Source: Solenopsis invicta (taxonomy: Eukaryota; Arthropoda; Insecta; Hymenoptera; Formicidae). From it: a stretch of 64,000 nucleotides of DNA. Positions 22,961 to 32,653 of this stretch are shown here, in pieces. The notes under the pieces were generated by a model. That model was not told the origin of the DNA, made no database searches, and was given only the letters and a program-made list of their open reading frames with translations. The number at the start of each line of letters is the position of its first letter. Position 1 is the first letter of the stretch. The DNA is taken from assembly GCF_016802725.1 (NCBI RefSeq), contig NC_052672.1, positions 440,001-504,000 on the forward strand. The letters run 5' to 3'. A program made the position numbers and the translations under genes.

Positions 22961-24660
22961 TCATACTCATTTAATAAATATTAATATAATATTTATCTGT
23001 GTTTGTGTAATATTGCGGTGATTCAGTAGTGATAAATTACTAAACACATTGAAAATTGTTTTCTTAACTTTACAGCTATCTCAGTGTAACTTTGCAATTA
23101 AATATTCTCACGACAACATGCGTATCGTGTGCGTATGCCTCCGCGCGCAGAACTCCAATTTCATTTAGCGGGCGACATGGCCAACGATGCGAAAATTCTT
23201 GAAATTATGCGTAGATGACGCCCGCGTTTCATGGGATTTAATGTTTCAACGTCAGCCAGGCAACGCGCAAAGAACAGTCAACTGTTTACTCAGGGGAGCC
23301 CAAGTTTGTAATATTACAGTCGTCGGAAAGAAAAACAGAGGATTTCCCGTAGGTACCCGTCCGACTACGCTAATAAAAGAGACGGTCTCATCACGGCCCC
23401 GTCGTCTGAATATAAATCGCCCAGACGCATCTACATAAAGCTAACGTTATTCCGAGCCGATCCGTCTCGAGAAGCGACCGTATAATTTTGTTTCATTCAA
23501 CGTCGAAGCAACGATTATCCCTTTCAAATCCAAATTATTTCCAGCTTCGATACAAAGCACAAATTGAAGTGCGTCCTGGGTACACTCGATGAATATCAAA
23601 AGTAACGTGATATCTAAAAAAAAAAAACGTCACTGCGTCAAAAGATAATTGGAAAGACGAAACACGGTTAAAATTTGATTAACAAATCGTCAACATCTAG
23701 TCATTATTTTATCTCCCAAAGCAATTACATAAAACGTAAATGAATAGCTGTATTACAAACTTCATTTACAATCGAAATTTATTTTTACAGAATTTTAATT
23801 CAGGTCTCTGTCTCACTTTTCCATTTTACACGTTATCAAAACGATTTGCTGAACTGAAAATTAAAAGATTCTGAAAAATATGGTTTTCATTCAGATTTTT
23901 TCTACGGAAAAAAATCGATTATCCAAATATGAGCAGTCTATAAAAATTATTCGTTAGTACACTGGGACATTTCGAACAGTGACATGTGTGCGCGATGTTA
24001 GTTTCCGAAGTTAAACAAATTAATAATATCGAGACGTTTGCACAACTACAGATCGTCGCAATTTACACACGCGGTATAGATTTAATCAAACAGCCTCGAT
24101 AATTCGTGGGACGAACATACAATTTAGCGAATATCCGAGATACGATACGAAATTGCCGCGAGCGTCGTAATGCAGCCGTGCACGAATCGTCACGATGAGT
24201 AAATAGGGGATTCCCCATGGAAGAGCCAGGGTACCAGGTCGGTCTGACAAATGAAAGGGCGGCCACAGCAATCTTCCGTGGTCCGAGTAATTGTACCGAG
24301 ACGAGAGCGTCGTGCAATCTCATTGAAGTCATCCGGACCATAGAGAGATGGTCTTCAGTGCCGCTTTATCGTCTAGGCCTGTGAGAGTACAATGCTACAT
24401 ACCCGGTATTAATAAAGATCCGAGTTCCAAAGATTCCCAAACGTCCCATTAATTACAGTTAAAAGTATTAACTAAATTGCAAAAGTACGAAGCGGGAACC
24501 TAACAAATCTATTTTTACACTCTGTACAGCCTTATATTTTGAAAAAAAAAAACGTAACCAGAAGATCTAATATTCTATAGAATCAATAATGCATCGATTA
24601 CAGCCACGAGCACAGACGCACGAGAATAGCTATAAGTTAGTTTCGTGTATTAGGTGTTGA
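22961..24660. other. Non-coding stretch
   Basis: AT-rich DNA with a CpG-containing patch at 23100-23480 and another at 24040-24360. Frames of 83-92 codons in those patches have no domain I recognise. An A12 run lies near 23617. Confidence 0.45.
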
Positions 24661-24686
24661 GGGAGAGAGAGAGAGAGAGAGAGAGA
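24661..24686. repeat. (GA)n microsatellite
   Basis: A nearly pure GA tract of 26 bp at the left edge of a GC-rich island. Confidence 0.9.
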
Positions 24687-24920
24687 TGTTCTTTTAATGT
24701 AGCTTAAGATCTATGGGTAAGCGAAAGGGGATCCCTGCTTTCTCGTTTAGAGAAGTAGGAATAAATCGGACGAATCCCACTTCTGTGGTGGCGAGACCTC
24801 AAATTACGGTCGGATCTGCGCCGGGGATGGGTAACGGGATGAGTATCGCATATGATTGTTCAAAGCTTCTTGCCCTTCCCGCGCCTTCGCGTTCCTCACC
24901 GATGACTCTCTTTCCCTGCC

Positions 24921-24953
<33 letters not shown>

Positions 24954-25850
24954 CCGGTTCCCTGATCCAATTCGCCGCCACGCCGCAGGGAGTCTAAACG
25001 TGGCTGTTGGTGGAATCAGCGATGATACCGTCTTTTCTATGGCGCGCACATAAGACCTCCGCGGGGAGGCATAATGTATATATTCCCGGCCTCCCCCCGG
25101 GAGGATCGCGGAGAGGTATTGTTGATTGAGGGTTGATGCCGGCTCTCTCTCCATTCGACGTTCTATTGTTAAGTAGAACGTTTCACTCGGGAGCTGGCGG
25201 CGGGCGGTAGGTGGGCGGAAGAAAGTGAGCAGGAAACCCCGTATGATGGAGGAGAGACCGCAGGAACGAAGGCTGGCGTAAGAAGCTACTTGGTCGTGTC
25301 GATGCCGGCTTACGGAAAGAGCAAGAGATCGCGAGAAAGGGAGAGATAGAGCGGAAGGAAGAGAGGGCAGGCTGGAACGGCGTTTATCGCTCTAGAAGGA
25401 GAGTATACGCGAAGAGAGTCCTCCCTCTCGACATCTAACGACGAGTGATCGTGTGATGTGCGAGTGCGAGGGCGCAGGCGAAGGCGTCGAAGGTCCGGAT
25501 CAACTTGATGAAATGAAACGGGAAACCCGATAGATGTGGCGGTGTGGGCTAAAAAGAGATCGATCGGCCAGGACGGTGAGAGGGCCTTATGGAGGGAATG
25601 GCGAAGGGGCGCGAAGATGGAGGAGGCAGCGCCTGCGGCACGTAGATAAGATTCATGCGGTCGGCCGCCGTGAACTTCGACGGGCTGCAAACGAGGCCTA
25701 ACTTCGCGGGCTTTCGCGAAAAATCTCGATGAGATGGCGCATGCTCTCTTTTCTATGCGATATTGCCTGCCCGTGCGATATATTTGCCGCGCGAAAGCCA
25801 GGAGAGGTGAGAGGTGTAGCGCCAATTTACATTTTAACATGTATCGTACA
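24687..25850. other. GC-rich island 6
   Basis: GC-rich, with a CT tract at 24920-24953. From 25200 the plus strand is purine-rich (GGAGAG, GAAGG, GCGAAG words), which makes a long minus-strand frame (25310-25858, 182 codons, Arg/Ser/Leu-rich). No recognisable domain. A short inverted word, CCTCCCCCCGGGAGG, occurs at about 25091. The compositional asymmetry could mark an untranslated exon. Confidence 0.35.
24920..24953. repeat. (CT)n microsatellite
   Basis: A CT tract with one TTT interruption, inside GC-rich island 6. Confidence 0.9.
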
Positions 25851-26397
25851 TATTTCATATTATTGCCAAGTGATAAATAGGATAATATATGTATGTTATA
25901 GATCGTTTTTCAAATCGTTCTTTCTTTGGAAAATTATTTAAAAAATTATAAGCACATATTTATCTAATTTTTCTTATATAAAAATTGGTAAAAATTGGTA
26001 AAATGGGAAATTATTCGATATTATTTAATAATTCATTTATTACATTAAACGCACGCTACACTGTATTGATTTATTCAAAGGTTTTTCTAAATTTATTGCA
26101 AGCAATTTAACGGACGAAGATACGAACACGCAGCTGAGTAATTTGTGGTTTCCTCGGTCACTCTAGAATTAAATTTATTTGATCCAGCCAAGTGATTCGT
26201 TATCGATTGACCGCGGAGATGCTTTTCAGATTAACCTCGTGCCACATTCATTATTGTTGTAACTTACATTTCGGCGTTACGTATAAATAAACCACTAATG
26301 AATACACGACAGATCGTATCTTCGATCGGAAATTCGCGACAATTTGTTTAAGCGATAACCGCGTCAGGTGGAATTGTTTTCGGAAAAGAGAAAGGGA

Positions 26398-26428
<31 letters not shown>

Positions 26429-27284
26429 GCAGATTTGGTTATCGTACTCGTTAATCGATTTTTCGATGATTGACGCGATGTAATCGTGGAGAGCGCTTTA
26501 TCGAAGGACATTATGGGGAATTTGGAGAATGTCGAGAGAATGCAGGGCGCGCGTACAGCACGGCATATACGCTATTGCCGTGACAATATTCAATTACTTA
26601 ATATAATCCCTTTGCTGTTGCTAGGCGAGGTTTTACGTTACACGGATGAGTGCTGTAACCATTTTCGATGATGGCGCATTACGCGTATGGCTCCTCGTTA
26701 GCTAAAATATGGAAAACCAGTGAGTGCGAACGAACGAACCATGTATAGATTTTCCGAAATATCAATAGAGAGCCCATATATTATGCCCTTTCGTAGCAGG
26801 AAGTACTTCCCGTCGATAGAATATGCAATGGCCAATGAATGCCGAAAAGCCATCGAGTAAAATATTTCGGATGGCGCTTTGAAAGTGCTCTACATTTTCA
26901 TGTTTAAATCGAAGCCACGCTAAAACAGTGCCAATATTATATTTTAGGATACAAATATCCATAAACATGGGATGGATACGCCAAGATAACGTTCAAAGTG
27001 GATATTTAGGATCGTATCGCCGGGACGATCGAAAAATCACGCTATTCTCTCCATGCGTCAATGTTATCGCCGCAAAGTCACATTATATCGCGATCATCAA
27101 TAATAATTTTAACATGAGCAACGAGTTTCTTTATCTTCCTGCGGGGCATGTACCTGACAGATTCTGACAAATGTTGGGGAATAATCGCCTAGTCATTGCA
27201 CAGTATCAGAAATATTGTCATAACGATGAGCGTTTACCTCATTGTGAGCCTACACACACATTAAGAGATAAACAATATAGCGTT
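25851..27284. other. Non-coding stretch
   Basis: AT-rich to mixed DNA. A short tandem of AAAATTGGTA units lies at about 25980-26000, and a GA tract is listed separately. Frames up to 86 codons are unrecognised. Confidence 0.45.
26395..26428. repeat. (GA)n microsatellite
   Basis: A GA tract with GGG and GTG interruptions. Minus-strand Ser-Leu runs across it are repeat artefacts. Confidence 0.9.
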
Positions 27285-28620
27285 TATAAAATTCATTTAT
27301 AACAATGTTTCCTGCAAATATTCCGAAAACAATGAATTCTCTCTCTCTCTCTTTCTCTCTCCTGTAAACTATTATCTCTTATTTTTTCTAAAAAATAAAA
27401 TATTCATTATTACTTCCTTCAATGTATTCAGTAATTGTAAAATTGTTTACAATATTGAAATAAAAACAATGGGGCATTTGTTATCGAAATAATTTCTCAA
27501 AATTATTTTAAATAAAAATAGTTATTTTTCAAGAAAATATATGGATGATTCACGTAACGTGAGCATTGTAAATAATTGAAAAAATAAGTCATGTACAAAA
27601 CATGTTTCAAATAAAAATTATGCAATTTTGTAAGGAAAATAAAATGTGTGTAGCACATTTCATCTTTGAAAATTATTTAAGGTCAAATTTTCCTTTTTAA
27701 ATGGCAACTACTTTTTTTTATAAATTCTTAAAGCTGAGTTTACGACATTTTGAAAACATTAATTTAGAATTGATTTTGACGAAGTTATTGTTTATGAATA
27801 AATTCTATTTTTGTAAATGCTAATCATAAAACTCTCTTTAAATCCAGAGTATCGATAAAATATGTTTTATCGATTATTTAATAGGTTAATAGATACGTTA
27901 ATAAACAACTTTTACGTAACAATAAATTCTGCCCTTCTAAACTATTCTTTATTTCATTAAATAAAACAATTAACATAACACTTCCTTTGTTAGTAATTAT
28001 GAAATAATTGTTTATGATATTAAAATAAAAATAATAAAGAATTTATGGTTAATTTTTCTCCAAGTAATTTTAAATAAAAATTGTTGTACACAATTATATC
28101 AAATAATTGTTAACTTATTTTTGTTAAAAAGAAAGAAAAAGTATATATATAATACTCTTTCTAACTAGCGCAATTTAAAGATTTCATACATTTTATTTAA
28201 ATATATGTTATTTGATTAAATACAAAAACTATATAATATTGTTTTTTTTTAAGAAGAGAGAATTAAAGGTACTACCACTTAAAGAATACAAAGATTTACA
28301 CTTGGCATATTATTTCTAACAATATTATCACACAAATAAATGTTCACCTTGTGATTCTATTATAAAATATATTATATAACAATTTATAAAAACCATTTAT
28401 AAAAATGTTTTCTGCAAATATTTGAAATAATAAATTTTCTCCTTCGCTGTTGTCTTATTTTTCCTAATAAGTGTTTTATTTTTCTTAAATGTGGAGCATC
28501 CAATTATTACTTCCTTCAACGCCAGTGATTGTAAAATAATTGTTCATAATATAAAAATAAAAATAATATGCCATTTATTATCAAAATTATTTCTCAAGAT
28601 TATTTTTAACTGCAAAATAC
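27285..28620. repeat. Three-copy diverged tandem array
   Basis: Three related units lie in the same orientation, spaced about 530-560 bp. Landmarks are the TTACTTCCTTCAA / ACTTCCTTTG / TTACTTCCTTCAA block followed by TTGTAAAAT or AATAATTGTT, then ATAAAAATAAT(A/G), then ATTTCTCAAAATTATTTTAAATAAAAAT-like sequence (split by substitutions). The last landmark sits near 27490-27520, 28055-28083 and 28590-28612. Units 1 and 3 are the most alike. No frame. Confidence 0.55.
27338..27361. repeat. (CT)n microsatellite
   Basis: A CT tract within the first unit of the tandem array. The other two units lack it. Confidence 0.85.
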
Positions 28621-28689
28621 TGCAGATCAACCGTTTTATCAGTATCGTATTATTCGATATAATTGCGACATTATTTTTCGGCTAAAGTC

Positions 28690-29720
28690 TCATCGATCCA
28701 GACATACAAGAGATGGCCTCTTACACAACGTGTCGCGCAAATCATTGTCATTTGCTGTCTTTCCTCTGCGGAGAAGCTTTATTTCAAGGACAGGTCGAGG
28801 TCCGATGGACAATTCCCCTCGCTTTGACATGGGTACGGATAAGAAGGATGCGAGCGAGCGAAGGAGAGGGCGAGAGAGCCTAAGCGTGTCTCCGGGCTAA
28901 ACGTGAAATTGTTTATCGGAACCGGGAGCTTCTCGAGGGATTTTGGAAACGCTCCATCTTCCGTCACACGGCAGGACAGAACCCTACCATTAACGCAGCA
29001 CTCCCTTCGAAACAAGAAACCGCCACGCGCTCGATCCTCCGCGGGGGATAAAAATTCGTACGTCAACGCCAGATCCGGCAGGTATCTACTTTATTTTTAA
29101 TTTCGCGAAAGCGATCGAAGCGTAGACATCGCGCAGCACAGGGCGGTAAGGCCGGTTACGGGGGTGCGAAAAGACCCCGTAAAAGAAAGATCCAGAGATC
29201 GAGTAAAAGGCTCGGAAGAGGCCGTGACTGTGCGAGGGGGTTGTACCCCAGGAGCCGGCGATATCGCGGGGGCACAGACAAGGGCGAGCTCGGGCGCGCA
29301 CGTTCGCTCGCTCGCTCGTGCACATCGGGCCAGGAGGGAAAGACTACGGTTACGATGGATTTCACGTGTCAGAAACCCTCGATAAACGGCCCGGCTGGCT
29401 GCTCGACCATGGTTGAAAAATATTAGCCGGGCGTCAGTGTTGCCCGGGCAGAAGTAAAATATTGCACTCGGCGGCGCGCGGCACGGTGGCACGGGCTCGT
29501 TATTGTTTCGCGGCGATCTGTAATTATCGGATCGCACGAATATAACCGGGCACACGGCGAATGCGCGGAACGATTAATTCTCGCCATCGATTCTTTTTTC
29601 TCTCTTCCTTTTTTTCTTTTTCTTTTTTTATTCTACTTCTCTCAGCCTCGGCGCCAAACTCCGCTCCGTATCAATGATTTGCGCGTACTAGCCACTCGAC
29701 TCGGAAGCTGGCCAAAAATT
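28690..29720. other. CpG-rich island 7
   Basis: GC-rich and CpG-dense. Overlapping frames on both strands (up to 152 codons, 29097-29555 minus) are Arg/Ser/Ala/Pro-rich with no domain. A T-rich pyrimidine tract at 29592-29640 closes the island on the right. Candidate regulatory DNA from composition only. Confidence 0.35.
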
Positions 29721-30214
29721 CGCCACTTAACCAAGTTAAATTAACATAAATCAATTAGCTAGTACATGGCATTTGAGACTCTCAATATACTCTCGTAAAG
29801 AATCTAGTGCGATCATACTGCAACATTAAAATTGTAGGATTTTTTGTAAAGCGACGAAAACTTTTAAGATCATATTTTAGAAATTATTCACGGTGCAAAA
29901 TCTTTACTTAGGAATGTCACATTTGCAAATAATCTTTGCGTTATGAACAAGTCAGTCAATCGCAGGGCGTAGAATTTACGAGTTCAAATAACCAATACTT
30001 GTATTAATTTATCCTCTGTTCTTAGCTTAGTTATTTAGAAAATTCAAAATTAATCAACCTTTGCTTCACATATAAGCGTAAGATGTAAGATCTTTAAAAA
30101 AATTTTATAATCTTAAATAAACGTATAACTTCCTCATATAATAAAATTTCGTACAGTTTATCATTAAAAAAAAAAAGATATTTGTCTTTATTCAATAATA
30201 ACTTTTATAAATTC
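29721..30214. other. AT-rich non-coding stretch
   Basis: AT-rich, with an A12 run near 30167-30178. No gene seen. Confidence 0.5.
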
Positions 30215-30396
30215 CCTGCAAATCCAAGTGCGTAAAATGTGTAGTCACTTTTACACATTTGCATTAAATAAGAATTGCGCGTGTAATTTTTGTACTGGTT
30301 GAATGCTTAGACGTGTATTCACTGTTAAATTACACGTACGTAAAAATGACTACACCATTTTATACACAAAAATACACACTTGGATTTGCAATGTAG
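30215..30396. mobile_element. Palindromic MITE, CACTACATTGCAAATC family, copy 1
   Basis: The left arm GCAAATCCAAGTGCGTAAAA pairs with the right arm, which reverse complemented begins CTACATTGCAAATCCAAGTG. Inner blocks TGTGTAGTCA..TTTTAC also pair. The family is repeated at 32163-32370. No coding capacity. Confidence 0.7.
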
Positions 30397-30492
30397 CGTC
30401 GTACCTGAGACCAAGTCCTACGTTACGGCAAAAAGGTTATGCAGGAAACGACAGTGGGCTCGATACATTTCAATTACAAGTCCGCACATCTT

Positions 30493-30630
30493 GGCCGGTA
30501 TTCATATTCTTATATTTAAGATCGTCTTAAGTATCACCTTAAGATGCTATCAACCAATTAGAGAGTCGTATTAGCATAAGACGTTACTTAAGACGATCTT
30601 GAAATAAGAATCGACTATGAATACCGGCCC
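30493..30630. mobile_element. Palindromic MITE with GGCCGGTATTCAT ends, 138 bp
   Basis: The left end GGCCGGTATTCATATTCTTA pairs with the right end, which reverse complemented reads GGGCCGGTATTCATAGTCGA. The pairing continues through AAGATCGTCTTAAGTA to a centre near 30555-30570 containing CCAATTAGAGAGTCG. Almost the whole element is arm. Foldback MITEs with this type of end occur in insect genomes as I recall them, and I could not check that. Confidence 0.75.
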
Positions 30631-30631
30631 T

Positions 30632-30835
30632 TGTACACCCAAGAATTTTGATTCTGTCCATGGGGAAATTTTCCAAACTTAGAAGTCGGTATCTTTCTAC
30701 ATACTTACAATTCATGAGTAACGACCAATAAGCTCTAGTCGTTTCATTAATCATGAACTGCGAGTATGTAGAAAGTGGTGACTTCTCAGTTTGGAAAATG
30801 TCCCCATGGACAGAATCAAAGTCCTTGGGTGTACA
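30632..30835. mobile_element. Palindromic MITE with TGTACACCCAAG ends, 204 bp
   Basis: The left arm, TGTACACCCAAG and then TTTTGATTCTGTCCATGGGG, pairs with a right arm ending CTTGGGTGTACA. Both arms carry GTCCATGGGGA, TTTTCCAAACT and CTTTCTACATACT. The arms are about 90 bp around a short centre near 30735. It lies 1 bp from the preceding element and touches the large inverted repeat on its right. Confidence 0.75.
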
Positions 30836-30917
30836 GCGGTGATGTAAAACGATCGACGAGACGCGAGTGCGTTTAATAACGTACGAAGAACTAACAAGTA
30901 AATAATAGATTACTCAC

Positions 30918-30990
30918 CCCTCTCCCCGGTGCGCTGACTCAACCTCTGCTGATCCTTCTCTCGGAATCCCTCGCAGCGCTGCTTCTCCAT
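30918..30990 (-). CDS. Possible first coding exon, unrecognised
   Basis: On the minus strand an ATG at 30990-30988 opens 24 codons, a very polar Lys/Arg/Gln/Glu-rich start (MEKQRCEGFREKDQQRLSQR...). It ends at a strong donor, G|GTGAGTAAT, at 30917. It sits in the left arm of the large inverted repeat. The matching place in the right arm has GTG instead of ATG, frame-changing indels and a weak donor, so the codons are not conserved there. If real, the gene continues leftward beyond the MITE cluster. Chance is quite possible. Confidence 0.18.
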
Positions 30991-31145
30991 AGCACTTAAA
31001 CACGATCTCACACGCGCGCATTTATTACCGAAACGCAACGAATATATGCAGGCTCAATTACGCAGGCCGTACGTAATTTCTAATTAAACGCGATTCGAGA
31101 GCGCTTCGCTACGCTGCGTCTCCGTGGCGTTCCGTTGGCGGCGCG

Positions 31146-31153
31146 TGACGTCA
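31146..31153. promoter_or_regulatory. CRE-type word TGACGTCA
   Basis: A perfect palindromic cAMP-response-element word in the left arm, followed by a second CGTCACGTC word. The right arm keeps only a related TTGACGTCG near 31385. A chance 8-mer is possible, though its place in a CpG-rich inverted repeat makes it a reasonable promoter motif. Confidence 0.3.
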
Positions 31154-31250
31154 GCGTCACGTCGGCAACTTCACTCCGATTCACCGCCGCGACACGGCGC
31201 GAGTCAAGCTGGAGTTAAGATGCCGAATCGACGCGATCGACCTTCACTTT

Positions 31251-31260
31251 CTATATATGC
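31251..31260. promoter_or_regulatory. TATA-like word in the palindrome spacer
   Basis: TCTATATATG lies in the unique spacer between the two GC-rich arms, followed by ATGCATGCG. It could serve transcription in either direction. This is weak evidence from one motif. Confidence 0.2.
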
Positions 31261-31643
31261 ATGCGTTAGTGCGCGTTGCAACACGCGTAAAACACCTTGC
31301 GCGTGCACAGAAGGCGTCTCGATTAGCCATCTCGATTTCGGTCCCTTAACCCTTGCTTGACTCGCGCGGTAAATCGGAGTGAAGTTGACGTCGTTCACCA
31401 TCGGCGCTCTTTCTCGCCAACGCAGCGTAGCAAAGCGCTCTCGAATCGAGTTTAATTGGGAATTACGTAGACTTGCGCAATTGATCCTGTATTCATTGCG
31501 TGTTGATAATAAGAGCGCGCGTGCGAGAGCGTGCGCAAGTGCTGTGGAGAAGCAGCGATGAGGAGAATTTCGAGAGGAGCAACAGAAGCTTGATCGGCGT
31601 CGTACAGCGCGACCGGGAAAAGAGATGAGTAACCTATCTATCA

Positions 31644-31649
31644 TTTATT
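31644..31649 (-). terminator. Polyadenylation signal AATAAA
   Basis: A canonical AATAAA on the minus strand, 10-15 nt after the TAA that closes the candidate terminal exon. AATAAA is common in AT-rich DNA, so the value lies in its position after an open frame with an acceptor. Confidence 0.3.
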
Positions 31650-31659
31650 TTGTTGTTAT

Positions 31660-31882
31660 TTACTCGCGCGGTACTAATTGCTCGCAACGCACTCGCGTGT
31701 CTCGTCGATCGTTTTGCATCACCGCTGTCCAAGATTTGTGGTTTTGGGCTTGCAATTGAAATGTGTCGATGTTCATGCCTACTGCATACCTTGACGTTAG
31801 CTCATTGAATTTATTGATGAAATCTTGGTTTCGCGTGTCTAAACGTTGACACGGACCACTGGATAGTTGCAAGCTTGCTTAC
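31660..31882 (-). CDS. Candidate terminal coding exon, unrecognised protein
   Basis: The minus strand has a polypyrimidine-type acceptor, TTTTTTTGATTACAG, ending at 31883. An open frame reads from 31878 (just after a second AG 5 nt downstream) to TAA at 31662-31660, about 70 codons. An AATAAA polyadenylation word follows at 31649-31644. The encoded peptide is well mixed and protein-like (…RNQDFINKFNELTSRYAVGM…). The canonical AG would put a stop directly in frame, so the second AG, another frame, or an internal start at 31776 (38 residues) would be needed. The last 22 codons or so lie in the right arm of the large inverted repeat. I recognise no family. Confidence 0.3.
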
Positions 31883-31889
31883 CTGTAAT

Positions 31890-32162
31890 CAAAAAAATAA
31901 AGAAATTTATGTTAAAATGATGTAAATTTTAATTTCAATTTATAAATCTGCTTGTTTATCTAATTTCTTTACTAAACAAGCAACTTTAATTATTATTATA
32001 TCTTGATCTTAAATTCGCAACTATATCCGATTAGCAACAGATTTATTATATGATAACGTATCACGCATGTCGCATCATAAGTTAATGGATTTCTGCGAGG
32101 TCGTTTCTTAAACACATGTAACCACTGTCTCGTAACGCGCGACTCGATTTTGGGGACTCATA
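31890..32162. other. AT-rich non-coding stretch
   Basis: AT-rich with a small CpG patch near 32130-32160. Nothing seen beyond the acceptor described for the neighbouring exon candidate. Confidence 0.5.
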
Positions 32163-32370
32163 CTACATTGCAAATCCAAGTGTTTATTTTTATGTATAAA
32201 ATTATGTTGTCACTATTTACGCACTTATGTGCGTGTAATATTTTTATATTATTACATGTGTTATTTAATATTGATACACGCCTAAATGTGTAAAAAGTAC
32301 AAAAAGTTACACATATAAATTTAATGCATAAAAGTAACTACATGTTTTACACACTTAGATTTGTAGTGTT
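32163..32370. mobile_element. Palindromic MITE, CACTACATTGCAAATC family, copy 2
   Basis: The left end ACTACATTGCAAATCCAAGTG pairs with the right end, which reverse complemented reads ACACTACAAATCTAAGTGTG. Inner GTAAAACATGTAGT-type blocks resemble copy 1 at 30215-30396. The element is AT-rich and non-autonomous. Confidence 0.65.
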
Positions 32371-32511
32371 GAAACAGATAAAAGATATCAGTTAAGAAAT
32401 AGCGAATCTTCAAATAAAAAATTAAATTCTTTTAATACTATTATTATTTAAACAGTATTATGTTGTGCTCTTTAAATGATTATTATATTGAAACAAAAAA
32501 GAAAAAAAAAA

Positions 32512-32532
32512 ATATATATATATATATATATA
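32512..32532. repeat. (TA)n microsatellite
   Basis: A TA tract directly after an A-rich run. Confidence 0.85.
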
Positions 32533-32617
32533 ACAATCAATATCTCGTATATAAGAATATGAAATATTCTTGAAAAGTTTGATAATCTCAACTTGCAAAA
32601 AAATATAATATTTTTGT

Positions 32618-32653
32618 TATATATATGTTATATGTTATATATATATATATATA
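32618..32653. repeat. (TA)n-like microsatellite
   Basis: TA repeats interrupted by TGTTATATGT. Confidence 0.8.

Larger units (their letters stand above)
30834..31727. repeat. Large GC-rich inverted repeat (arms about 385 bp)
   Basis: The left arm 30834-31219 is the approximate reverse complement of the right arm 31345-31727, with a spacer at 31220-31344. Paired blocks run the full length of the arms. They include CAGCGGTGATG.AAAACGATC, GCGAGTGCGTT, CGCTGCTTCTCCA.AGCACTT, CGCACGCGCGC-like sequence, ATTCGAGAGCGCTT.GCTACG, AACTTCACTCCGATT and GCGCGAGTCAAGC. Identity looks about 75-80%, with small indels. Open frames are not conserved between the arms, so the duplicated unit is not a coding sequence. 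Its CpG density and the CRE word suggest a promoter-like unit, but a long-armed foldback transposon fits too. Confidence 0.8.

Noticed and set aside
25310..25858. 182-codon minus-strand frame
   Set aside because: Lies opposite a purine-rich stretch, Arg/Ser/Leu-rich, with no domain or conserved motif.
31204..31644. 146-codon minus-strand frame inside the large inverted repeat
   Set aside because: The equivalent stretch of the other arm has a stop (after VISN) in the same alignment, so the frame is not conserved. It also runs through the unique spacer.
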